Of a DNA stretch of 10,597 bases, positions 1-8,300 are shown one piece after another. Each line of letters begins with the position of its first letter. The first letter of the stretch is position 1. The stretch lies in NCBI GenBank assembly GCA_910592005.1, contig CAJVPP010003852.1, positions 1-10,597 of the forward strand, written 5' to 3'. Under the pieces are notes generated by a model. That model searched no databases, had not been told where the DNA came from, and worked only from the letters and a program-made list of their open reading frames with translations. This DNA comes from Funneliformis mosseae (lineage: Eukaryota; Glomeromycota; Glomeromycetes; Glomerales; Glomeraceae). The position numbers and the translations under genes are program-made.

Positions 1-366
1 TAGCATTTGTGGTTGATGAGTTATAGCCGTTCAAAGGTGACCAATCACACTTGCGTTTCTTTTGTTGCCTACTGTATTTAATACAATCTTAAAAAATAAT
101 ATATTAAAATCTAAACTTATTTAAATCACTAGATATTGAGATATTGATAAAAATATTAATACATAATTAATTCTAATAATTTTTGGTTAAAATTTGTAAA
201 TAATATTAAATTTATTTTTTCAATATCTAGTAATTCAAATTAGCTACAAACTCTTTTTGATGATCATGTTTTCAAAATTTCTCTAGTAACTAGAAAAAAT
301 AGTAAATATGTAAAATAAACTGAACCTTATAATAAAAATAATCCAAACCTTTAAATAATATTATAG
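1..366. other. AT-rich stretch with no identified gene
   Basis: The first 85 bases are clearly less AT-rich than what follows. They are nearly open in one minus-strand frame, reading roughly RQQKKRKCDWSPLNGYNS. This could be the edge of an exon or relic lying mostly outside the window, but it matches nothing I recognise. The rest, from about 86 to 366, is low-complexity A/T sequence in which I see no gene, repeat or RNA. Confidence 0.3.
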
Positions 367-870
367 AAATCACAGGTGTCTTTTATAAAACTATTTATAC
401 AAACTAAATGAAGAAAGCTAAACTTAAACTAAAAAAAAAAACTGAAACTTTATAACTTAATATTACAGATATTTTAACTGATTCTTCTAAAGTTATAGAA
501 CTCAATGTTATGATTGAGATAAGACATGTTTTTGGATAAAGACTTTATAATATCTAAAACATTTTAAAATATATATATATATTATAATTTTGAATAATTT
601 GTAATTACTAATTACCTTAGATAGGATAACTTGAAATATCTCAGCTGAGACAGTTCAAAACATTAAAAATCTTATAGAATGTTATCCCAATATATCACTA
701 GTAGAATCTCTTATTTCTCAATCACAAAATCATCTATCAGTATTTTAGACATTTTTGACACTTCTTTATTAAATATTTGAAATAGAAATAGATACAGATA
801 ATAAAACCTTGACTTTTAAACTATTAACTTTGAACTTTAAAGTTTCTATATATGTAAAAAATACTTTAAC
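367..870 (+). pseudogene. Unrecognised degraded coding relic
   Basis: Two stretches read like decayed protein-coding exons on the plus strand. The first, about 367-537, stays in one frame with two stops and contains ITDILTDSSKVIELNVMIEI. The second, about 622-870, contains ISAETVQNIKNLIECYPNIS and then LVESLISQSQNHLSVF, followed by more stops. A TTAG lies just before the second stretch and could be its acceptor site. The mixed polar and hydrophobic composition with amphipathic runs is unlike the Lys/Asn/Ile noise of the surrounding A/T sequence, which is why I list it. I do not recognise the family. It lies upstream of the Tigger left end, so it probably belongs to an older element or gene remnant. 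A chance open stretch in biased DNA is the alternative. Confidence 0.35.
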
Positions 871-1211
871 AAAGATAATATAATTGTTATATTTTTATCT
901 TTCATCAACAAAAGAAAAGTTAAGCAAACTCCTTAGGCTGATTAAATAGAAAATAACTTAGCCAATCATATGATAGTAATATGAAAAATGAAAAAAATAA
1001 TTCTTTCAATATTATCACTTCCTTTACATAATATTTTGCATTAATAATGTATCAAATATTATAGAAAAATCTATAGCTGAAAAAAAATTTTATCAATAAA
1101 CTTTTCATTAACTTTTTAGATTACCAAGAAGTTTTTTACAATACTAAATCCAGAAAATTCTTTGTTTATTTTTACTTATTTAAACAACTTAATCATACAG
1201 TAAAAAAGGTA
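871..1211. other. AT-rich spacer with no identified gene
   Basis: I see no sustained reading frame and no repeat structure here. A short frame at about 902-945 (SSTKEKLSKLLRLIK) may be a further scrap of the relic before it. The stretch ends at the TA dinucleotide (1210-1211) that I take as the target site of the Tigger element. Confidence 0.3.
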
Positions 1212-1460
1212 TAGTCAACTCTTTTTATAACGAATTTTAATATAACGAATTTTACAATGTAACAAATTTTTAATGTTAGACAGATTTTTAAATATAAAAA
1301 AATCCTTACTATACTGAATTTAGTAATTAAAAATTTGTATTATGTTTAATGAATTAAAGTCAGAAAAATTTATATATAAAATGATTCTTTTTATAACAAA
1401 GTTCCTCTATAATGAATTTATTTTAATACAATGAAGTTTTGCTTAAAATGAATTTTACTA
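1212..1460 (+). repeat. Left terminal region of a pogo/Tigger element
   Basis: A TA dinucleotide at 1210-1211 is followed by TAGTCAACTCTTTTTATAAC and then two copies of TATAACGAATTTT, at 1226-1238 and 1241-1253. More decayed copies (TATAACAAAG, TATAATGAAT) follow near 1391-1420. Pogo/Tigger elements insert at TA and typically begin CAGTCAACTC followed by ATAACGAA-type repeats. Here the first base is T instead of C, a C-to-T change. The region lies about 480 bp upstream of a Tigger transposase on the same strand, as expected for the 5' end of that element. The right terminal repeat is not in the window. Confidence 0.65.
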
Positions 1461-1688
1461 GATTTATGTATATAAAATTTTGTAGTTCTCTGTACCTAGT
1501 TTTTAAATAAAATTAAAAAATGAATAAATATTCGCATTATGCGTTGTATTTTGTATTTCATATTTTTTTTTACATATTTTATTTTTTACGCATTTTTTTT
1601 ATTTACATAATACCAATAATACTAAAAGTAAACTCAAAGAAACAACTTAATTAACTTACTAACAAACAAGATAAATTTTTAAAAAAAA
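1461..1688. other. 5' non-coding part of the Tigger element
   Basis: This is low-complexity A/T sequence between the terminal repeats and the transposase. It has long T runs near 1560-1610 and an A run just before the ATG at 1688-1690. It presumably held the transposase promoter and leader, but no individual site can be called. Confidence 0.3.
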
Positions 1689-2370
1689 TGAAAGTCTCTT
1701 ACAGCTGCACAAAAAAAAATTTTATTTGAAAAAATATCATCACTTTTTTTAAAACAAAAAGACTTTGCTAATGAATATGACATTAGTAAAGATATGGTAA
1801 GTGATATTTTAAAGGAGAAAGACCGTTGGCTTTCTGTGAATATTAATTTATACTAAGCTAATTTGAAATATGATAAAAAAACTCCATTCTCTCTCATTAA
1901 AGAAACGTTAATAATATGGGTAGATAACATACTCAAAACTAGTCTCATTATTACTGACGATATTCTTTTAATAAAGTCTTGAATTTTGCTTTTTTATTAA
2001 AGAAGGATAAGTTTAAAGGGTCTAGTGGTTGGGTGACAACTTTAAAAAATAACACAATCTTAAACAGTACTATATATATAGAAAAGCTGTAAATACATTG
2101 CTCAAAGATCTCAAAATAATAAGAGAGAATCTCTAGCAAATATTAAAAGAATATAGTTCTGAAGATATATTCAATTGTGACGAAATAGGACTATTTTGAA
2201 AGATAAAACTAATGTCAAATAATATCTAATGAATAAACATCAGGAAAGAAATAATCAAAGGATCATGTAATGATCCTACTCATATGCAACATAATGAGAA
2301 GTGAAAAGTTGATGCCTTTATTCATACACAAGTATGAAAATCCTAAAGTTATTAACATTAAGGATTTTTT
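1689..2370 (+). pseudogene. pogo/Tigger transposase, N-terminal half (broken)
   Basis: This is the relic of a DNA transposase that binds its terminal repeats through a CENP-B-like N-terminus and cuts and pastes with a DDE_1 (RNase H fold) domain. After the ATG at 1688-1690 and an apparent one-base loss, the frame from 1692 reads KSLTAAQKKILFEKISS, then KQKDFANEYDISKDMVSDIL: the psq/CENP-B N-terminal helix-turn-helix. After a stop at 1854 comes the second CENP-B-type DNA-binding part (IWVDNILKTSLIITDDIL, then FKGSSGWVTTLKNN after a frameshift near 1980). The catalytic domain begins at IFNCDEIGLF, where the first catalytic Asp is codon 2179-2181. The usual Trp after GLF is TGA. After another frameshift the text KDHVMILLICN and LFIHKYENPKVINIKD follows, and homology stops near 2370. 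The missing part resumes at about 10231. It is non-functional. Confidence 0.8.
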
Positions 2371-2379
2371 TTAATTAAA

Positions 2380-2527
2380 ATCTGTGAAGTTCTGTAAGGT
2401 TTATTTTCTATATAGATCTTTAACCCTAACGCAGTATTCTAAAAAAAAAAAATATATTTTTGCATAGATTTTTCAGGTATAAATTTTTGTGAAGATTTTT
2501 ATGAAAAAAATATGCAGAGTATTTCAC
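2380..2527. repeat. Left degenerate terminal inverted repeat
   Basis: Read against the reverse complement of 10079-10210, the following landmarks occur in the same order: ATCT..GAA (2380), CTAT (2408), GCAG (2431), CATA..TTTTT (2463), ATAAA (2479), TGTG (2488) and ATTTCACA (2520-2527). Many of the differences are C/T or G/A. The order and spacing of matches over about 150 bp are more convincing than any single block. The repeat sits just inside the point where the Tigger protein breaks off. Confidence 0.5.
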
Positions 2528-2828
2528 AAATAATATTTTGAACTTGTATTATTATATATTTTAAATTATATTAATGTATAAGCTTTATTTTTTATAGTAC
2601 AATAAACTAAAATACTATATTAACTCACCAAATAATACAAATAAAATAAAAATTTGAAATAAAAATTTTGTGTTAACAAAAATAAAAAATGTCTAAATAT
2701 TAAATATTTCTTTGAAAATTATCACAGCCTGTTATAATCAAAATGATTTGTCTAAGTCAATAATCTAAAAATATTTATTTTTAGTTAAACAATTCAAAAT
2801 GTGACAAATTGACAAGTTAATAATCTAC
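2528..2828. other. AT-rich spacer inside the composite element
   Basis: I find no gene in it. It lies between the left inverted repeat and the stop codon of the minus-strand gene, so it would be the 3' flank of that gene. Runs such as AATAAA (2601, 2641) may include its polyadenylation signal on the other strand, but nothing specific can be assigned in sequence this biased. Confidence 0.3.
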
Positions 2829-5084
2829 TTACAAGTTATCATAATCATCAAATTCTTCTTCAATGGTGACTTCATTACCTCCAAAATTTAAGGATTGTGA
2901 AGACTTTTGTTTTTTTCTATTCACATTCTCATTTTTCCTTTCATCATCAGCTATTTTTTCTATCATTTTAAGAGTTACTGGATTATGATTTTCAAATGCA
3001 TGCTATTATTCAGACAAAATATAATTTAATATTTAAAAAATTATTTTCAATTAAGTTTTATAAAATCAATTATCAAAAAGTATTAACTCATTTTACGACA
3101 GATTTATCATTGTATTTAATTTCAGAGCTTTTTAAATTTAAAAGGATATTATATATTACAAGAATGTAAGCGCAATATATAGTAGATAATTCTTTCTCTT
3201 TATACTTTTTGAATACAGTGTATCCAATCTTTGTAAGTAATTTATGATCACTGAAAAATGCATGATATACAGCCTGAGTTTTTCACTTGTCTTTCACTTT
3301 ACAAGCTTTATAAAAGATGTTGTACTATCAACATAATCTAGATGCTGATTACTGAATGTTATAAACATTGCATATCGAATATTAGCTGCTAAATCATTTC
3401 ACTTACTTTGAAATTTAGTTTTAATCTAAAAATAAAGATAAAATTATGAACATTTTTTAGTAATACTATATTATTGAATTATAAGTTTTTGCTTATTTCT
3501 GAAAGTAATTTTTCCTCAAATAAAGAGATCCAACTGTTTCTTCTAATACTGTCAATAAAATGACTGATGTGTTTTGTGAGATATTTTTAAGTGTTCATAA
3601 TATTCAGTAGTTGATGAAAATAAAACCATTGAAAGTAATTGCTTAGTTACTTTTAAGGTTAAATTGATTCAGTCCAGTTTGTCTAAAAAGACTAATCTTT
3701 CATCTTTGTTTAGACTGGACTGGTCTTATACCATTCAGTCTTCTACTAGTCTGGTCTAACCTAAGATTTGTTTTCTCTCAAAATAAACTGATTTATAAGG
3801 CTAGTTCAATGATCAGTTTAGAATATTATACTAAAAAAAATATACATATAAAATGATCAATTTAATAAAATAATTGTAAATAAAAAGTATAATAAAATAA
3901 TTGCATACAAAACAATTCCTGCACCTTCTTAATCTCATTATTTTTTTATTTTTGATATTTCTATTTTAGACATTATCATTATAGTTAAATATTAAGACAG
4001 ATCTAAGAACTAACTTATAGACTGAACCATTCTATAAAAGATAAAAACTGATTCGATCTAACTCTAATTTTATAGTATTTAATAAATAAAACAACTTATT
4101 TAGTATTTATAAAATTTAAAATAATATATTATAATAATAAAGGACCGGTCTAGACCAGTTCTAAGAATATGAATTGAGGACTGCAAAGACTAGTCTCATT
4201 AACTAGTTTAAGATCAATTTTATCAGGACTGATCCATCCCTAGTTACTTCTTTGTAGGTATGTTACATATATAATATTGTAAGTATTTTGAAGATTGAAA
4301 TAAAATCTAAATATACTAAATAACTCATATTCTAAAAGGAGTCAGTGAGTTTATCCAATGCAATGAGTTTTTCTAAAGATTTTTTTCAGCTTGTTAAACT
4401 TCAAAAATAAATTTACAAAGTTTGTATATTGAAGTAAGTTTTCTGTCAATTAATTCTATCACATAATTAAAATCTTTCTTTATTAAATAAATATTGTCTT
4501 TGTTAGTCTATGAATTGTTGATCTACTGATTGTTAACTTTGAGATTATAGACTTCAATATTAATGTCATGATCAAACTTGTCGAAGTTACTGTGAGTATC
4601 AAAAGAATCATAACTATCACTATAGCGGGAGTTACTTTGCTTTTGTTATTGTGGTAGTCTTCAAACCTATTATTATTATTATTATAATCATCACTAATAG
4701 TCAGATCAAAAAACTTATTATGGACTATTCTAGTATTAGCATCAGACATTTTTTTTGAAGTGATATAATCAATAATAGTCTTTTTAGTATTAGTAACATC
4801 TACAGATGCTAGCTTAACTAGCTCAACTGACTTGACTGATTAGTCATATATTCTCTTTTGTATACTACCAGTTATGCTTGTCAAAGTAGAACTTTCAGTT
4901 GATAATTTTGATCCTTTTAAATAAAGTTAAAAATATTACTAAATCTAAGAATATATACATAAACTAAAATTGATATATAAATTGAAATATTACTTATGCA
5001 TTAACATTTGAGAGAATTTATTCTCAGTAGTCTATAAAGCTTTAGATTATAATTGTACTGTTCTAAGCGATGGTTCACTTACAT
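2829..5084 (-). pseudogene. Divergent accessory gene of the element, unknown function (broken)
   Basis: I do not recognise this protein, but an exon chain can be followed on the minus strand. The probable start ATG is at 5084-5082. Exon 1 (to about 4994) reads EPSLRTVQL, then TTENKFSQMLMHK. A GTAATA donor at 4993 and an AG at 4914 bound an 80-bp intron. Exon 2 (4913 to about 4330) gives KLSTESSTLTSITGSIQKR, SVELVKLASVDVTNTKK and, after a frameshift in an A8 run (4750-4757), MSDANTRIVHNKFFDLTIS. A second frameshift near 4630 leads to a polar stretch (YDSFDTHSNFDKFDHD) and a helical, coiled-coil-like stretch (VIELIDRKLTSIYKLCKFIF). The gene is then cut by the element at 3654-4242. It resumes with QLLSMVLFSSTTEYYEHLKI and RRNSWISLFEEKLL. 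Exon 3425-3088 contains NDLAANIRYAMFITFSNQHL and FFSDHKLLTKIGYTVFKKYK. The last exon, 3002-2829, is intact: HAFENHNPVTLKMIEKIADD, a KNENVNRKKQK basic patch, an acidic EEEFDDYDNL tail and TAA. Several stops are TGA where Trp would fit. Confidence 0.6.
3654..4242. mobile_element. hAT-like MITE with 8-bp target duplication
   Basis: The left flank GTTACTTT (3646-3653) and right flank GTTACTTC (4243-4250) agree at 7 of 8 bases; TAGTTACTT as a block occurs on both sides. The 589-bp insert begins TAAGG and its reverse-complemented end begins TAGGG. Both ends then reach GAT(T)CAGTCC, so the terminal inverted repeats are short and imperfect. Inside are palindromes, for example the arms CCAGTTTGTCTAAA (3674) and TTTAGACTGGACTGG (3709), and GGTCTAGACC (4147-4156). 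There is no coding capacity. An 8-bp duplication with TA-starting ends fits hAT superfamily non-autonomous elements. It interrupts the minus-strand gene: reading from 4250 into 3652 continues one frame. Confidence 0.65.
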
Positions 5085-5610
5085 AATTTTTTTTTTGTTT
5101 TTTATTATTAAATATATAATTAGTAAGTCAGAAAGAAATTAGGATATTGTTAAGGGAAAAAATTTAAAATTTGAGATAAATGAAGAAAGAAATTGAGAAT
5201 CGTCAAAGATAAGAAGAAAGGAATTGAGAATTATCAAAGAAAATTTGAGATAATAAGAAATGAATTGGAATCTTCAAAGAAAAAAATTAATTTTAAGATA
5301 AGTGAAGAAAAGAATTGAAGAAAAGAATTGAAGAAAAGTTTTTGTTAAAAATTAAATTAAATTAAAAATAAGAAAGAAATCTATGATTTAAATATTAATA
5401 AAATATACTAAATTTTACATAAAATATTCATGTGAATGATTATAAAGGTAGTTTGTTTGTATAATATGATCATTGATATAATTAATTAAAATTAATCGTT
5501 TAAATTGTCCATTAATATAATATCAATAAAATACTACAATTATAAATTATTGAATGAATTATTACTTCAATTAACTTTATTATCATTCGTGTTTATTCTA
5601 AAAAATAACC
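5085..5610. promoter_or_regulatory. Shared upstream region of two divergent genes
   Basis: This 0.5-kb stretch separates the starts of the minus-strand gene (about 5084) and the Plavaka-like transposase (5611), so it should contain both promoters. It has a T-rich block (5089-5106), a purine-rich repeat tract (about 5160-5340) and an A/T block with AATTAATTAAAATTAATCG near 5480. I cannot point to a specific TATA box or factor site, since TATA-like strings are everywhere in this base composition. Confidence 0.35.
5160..5340 (+). repeat. Degenerate purine-rich tandem repeats
   Basis: The plus strand is almost all A and G here. It carries about four decayed copies of a roughly 30-45 bp motif of the form GAAGAAAGGAATTGAGAAT followed by (A/C)(T/G)TCAAAGA, at about 5182, 5213 and 5250. 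The last copy shortens to a repeated GAAGAAAAGAATT near 5303-5338. Related ATCTTCAAAGAAAAAAATTA strings occur again downstream of the same transposase gene (about 9660-9780). Its role is unknown; subterminal transposase-binding repeats or simple sequence expansion are both possible. Confidence 0.5.
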
Positions 5611-7579
5611 ATGGTAAATTATTATTGTAGAATTTGTAGTAAAGAATTTTTAACAGCTAGTGGACTAAAACAGCATAAAAAAGCTAAACATAATAGAAGA
5701 ACATCACTTTTTTTAAAATCTTATACACAATCACAAAGATTAGAACATACACCAACAAGACTAAAACATAATAAATGTTTGTGAAATATACTGATTGTGA
5801 TACCATAGATATAATTGCAGTTGTAATCACAGTCACAATCATCAACATCTTTGTTACTTTCTTTGTCTAATTTAAAAGAAACACATGTTAATAATAATGA
5901 TGATTATGTGATGAAAAATGTAATATCTGAAGATAATAATATAAACAAAAACAAACCAAGATATAATCTATGACATCAAAAACAAAATGTAGAAATAGAA
6001 GATAATATTGAAAAAAATGATGAGGATTCAGAAAAGAATATTGAAGAGTTAGAAACAGAATCGCAACTACTAAAAGAATCTAACTTTGATTCTGAAGATC
6101 TTTAAGGGGCTAGTTTAGATAATACTTTAAAGATTATCAAAGGAAAGAATAAACCTGAATGTATCACAAAATAGCCCAATGATACATATCATGATTTTAT
6201 GAAATTAATAGTAGATAGTAACATTTCTAATAAGATTAAAGATAAAATAATTAAATTATTAAAAAACACAGTAATTTAAAAGACTTTTTATTATCTAAAT
6301 CAACTAAAAATAATAAAGATTACCTCAATCAAATAAATTCTCCTTCATTAGACTTTAAAAAAAAGGTTATTATAATTTACTTTGAAATTAAATTTAAACT
6401 TTATTACTGGCCAGTTTTTTACGTAATTCAAACACTTTTACAGTGATTAGAAGTAGTCAATAATTTTATTTATAAAGGAATTTTAAAAAGATGTAAATAG
6501 TAGAATAAGAATATTTGGTGAACCTTATGAAAGCGATTGGTAGTTAAAAACAGAGAAGACCCTTTCACTTTTAAATTACCTATTATCTGTTATTTTGTAT
6601 TCAGATGTTACAACTTTCAATGGATTTGGAAAAACATCAAAGCATCCAGTTTTTTTAACACTTGAAAATCTCTAGAATCGAAAGTTTTTTTGGAATTTTT
6701 ACCTAAAGTTCAGTATTCAGAAATTAAAATAACTGATTCTTTTCAAAGTTTTTAACGCGAAATTTACCACAAATGTTTCAACATTATGCTTCGACCATTG
6801 TTAGAAAGATCCGATACTCTGTATTTTAAAATTAAAGAATAAGTAATATTATTTGCTGCCTGAATTTCATTTTTTATTACAGATATGCTTGAGGCTGATG
6901 ATGTAACTGCTACATACAAGTCAATGTATTGTAAAATGCTGTACTATATTTATACAGTTTTATGAGATGATTTAAATAAAATGAACTTAAAGCCAGCTTC
7001 TCTTAGAACATATAAAAGTATGCAGCAAGTAATGATGCTGGTCAAAAAAGAGATTACTTCATATATTCTACAAAAAATGCATTATGGAGATTTTTGTAAG
7101 TACTAATTACTATTTGAAATTATCAAAAATAATTATAAATTAATAAAATTATTTTTTTTTGCAACAATTTAAATATTTACAAAGTATGTGTTCCTAATCG
7201 CATACATCATATTGATCTTGGTCTTTTTAAATATCAGCTGAAATTCATACAAGAGATTTTGAAAAATGTTAGAGAAACAGAATTGCTGAAAGTTTTTGAT
7301 GATTACCTTCACAACATATCATATTTTTCTAGTTTAAAACTTATAAATAAGATAGGTCAAATAAAAGTAGTTACTGCTGCAGATTATCGATATATAATAA
7401 AAATTGTCCTTTTTGTATTGGATAATATCTATGATAGTTGGAATGAAATAACCTATTCTGAACTTTGCAATCTTTATGCGAAGTTTAGCAGAATTAAAGC
7501 TTCAAACAGTTCAGATTAATCTGAAAATTTTCAGTTCAGATCAACTTTAATTTGGTTTTGAATTGCAAAATATTCAATT

Positions 7580-7665
7580 TGAAAATTTTCAGTTCAGTTC
7601 AGATTTTTTCAGATTATAAATCTAATTTGAACTAAAAAAAATCTGAACTGAACTGAAAATTTCAG
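7580..7665. repeat. Strong hairpin in the MITE left arm
   Basis: CAGTTCAGTTCAGATTTTTT (7590-7609) is the exact reverse complement of 7636-7655. The pairing extends outward through GAAAATTT on both sides with a one-base bulge. The loop is about 26 bases. The transcript or single strand would fold stably even in this AT-rich setting. Similar CAGTTCAG and TCTGAACTG motifs recur at the other end of the element near 8330-8400. Confidence 0.75.
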
Positions 7666-7691
7666 ATTAATCTAAAATTTTGGATCGTTTA

Positions 7692-8300
7692 GAATGATTA
7701 ACTTTATTGTTATAAAAGAATTATTGAAGTTATTGTTCTAAACGAACGATAAGAAAATCATTCAATTGAAATGATTAAATTATCATTCCAAAAGAACGAT
7801 AAAAGAATCATTTATTTGGAACAATTGAAGTTATTATTTTAAATGAATGATAAAAGAATTATTCAATTGGAATGATAAAATTATCATTCTAAAAAAATGA
7901 TAAAAGAATCATTTATTTGAAACGATTGAAGTTATCATTCCAAATGAACGATAAGAAAATCATTCTATTGGAATGATGAAATTATCATTTCAAATGAACG
8001 ATAAGAAAATCATTTAATTGGAATAATCAAATTATCATTCTAAATGAATAATAAAAGAATCATTTGATTGAAACGATCAAATTATTATTCCAAATGAACA
8101 ATAAGAAAATCATTCAATTGGAACAATCAAATTATCATTTCAAATGAATGATAAAAGAATCGTTTGATTAGAAATATGAAATTATTATTCCAAATGAATG
8201 ATAAAAAAATCATTCGATTAGAATGATCAAATTATCATTTCAAACAAATAATAAAAAAATCATTCAATTAGAATAATGAAATTATCGTTTCAAATGATCT
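7692..8300. repeat. Palindromic 50-bp minisatellite, about 12 copies
   Basis: Clear unit boundaries fall at 7769, 7819, 7870 and then about every 50 bases to 8300; the first one or two copies are irregular. The consensus reads GAATGATNAAATTATCATTC, then YAAATGAAYGATAARAAAAT and CATTCAATTG. Each unit therefore contains two near-palindromes of the type GAATGAT...ATCATTC, one with an AAATT centre and one with an AAAGA-like centre, giving an approximate 25-bp half-repeat in alternating orientation. Copies differ mostly by C/T and G/A changes. The whole array sits inside the hAT-like element. Confidence 0.85.

Noticed and set aside
1951..2139. A 62-residue minus-strand ORF
   Set aside because: It lies antisense over the Tigger DNA-binding region, whose plus-strand translation matches the family. 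It is a shadow frame.
2422..2429. Telomere-like TAACCCTAAC
   Set aside because: It is a single copy at about 2421-2430, inside the inverted repeat of the element, with no tandem array.
4483..4749. An 88-residue minus-strand ORF with a hydrophobic, membrane-like stretch
   Set aside because: Only its N-terminal half (MSDANTR to about VTPAI) reads like the real gene. Beyond a frameshift near 4630 the coding text continues in another frame as a polar, Asp-rich segment, so the hydrophobic run is an out-of-frame artefact.
7259..7519. A stand-alone 86-residue plus-strand ORF
   Set aside because: It begins at TTG, not ATG. The same frame extends upstream to about 7185 as a transposase exon, and its last residues come from the inserted MITE. 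It is an internal exon fragment, not a gene.
7692..8300. CRISPR-like array
   Set aside because: The repeats are contiguous 50-bp units without unique spacers, and the setting is a eukaryotic transposon.
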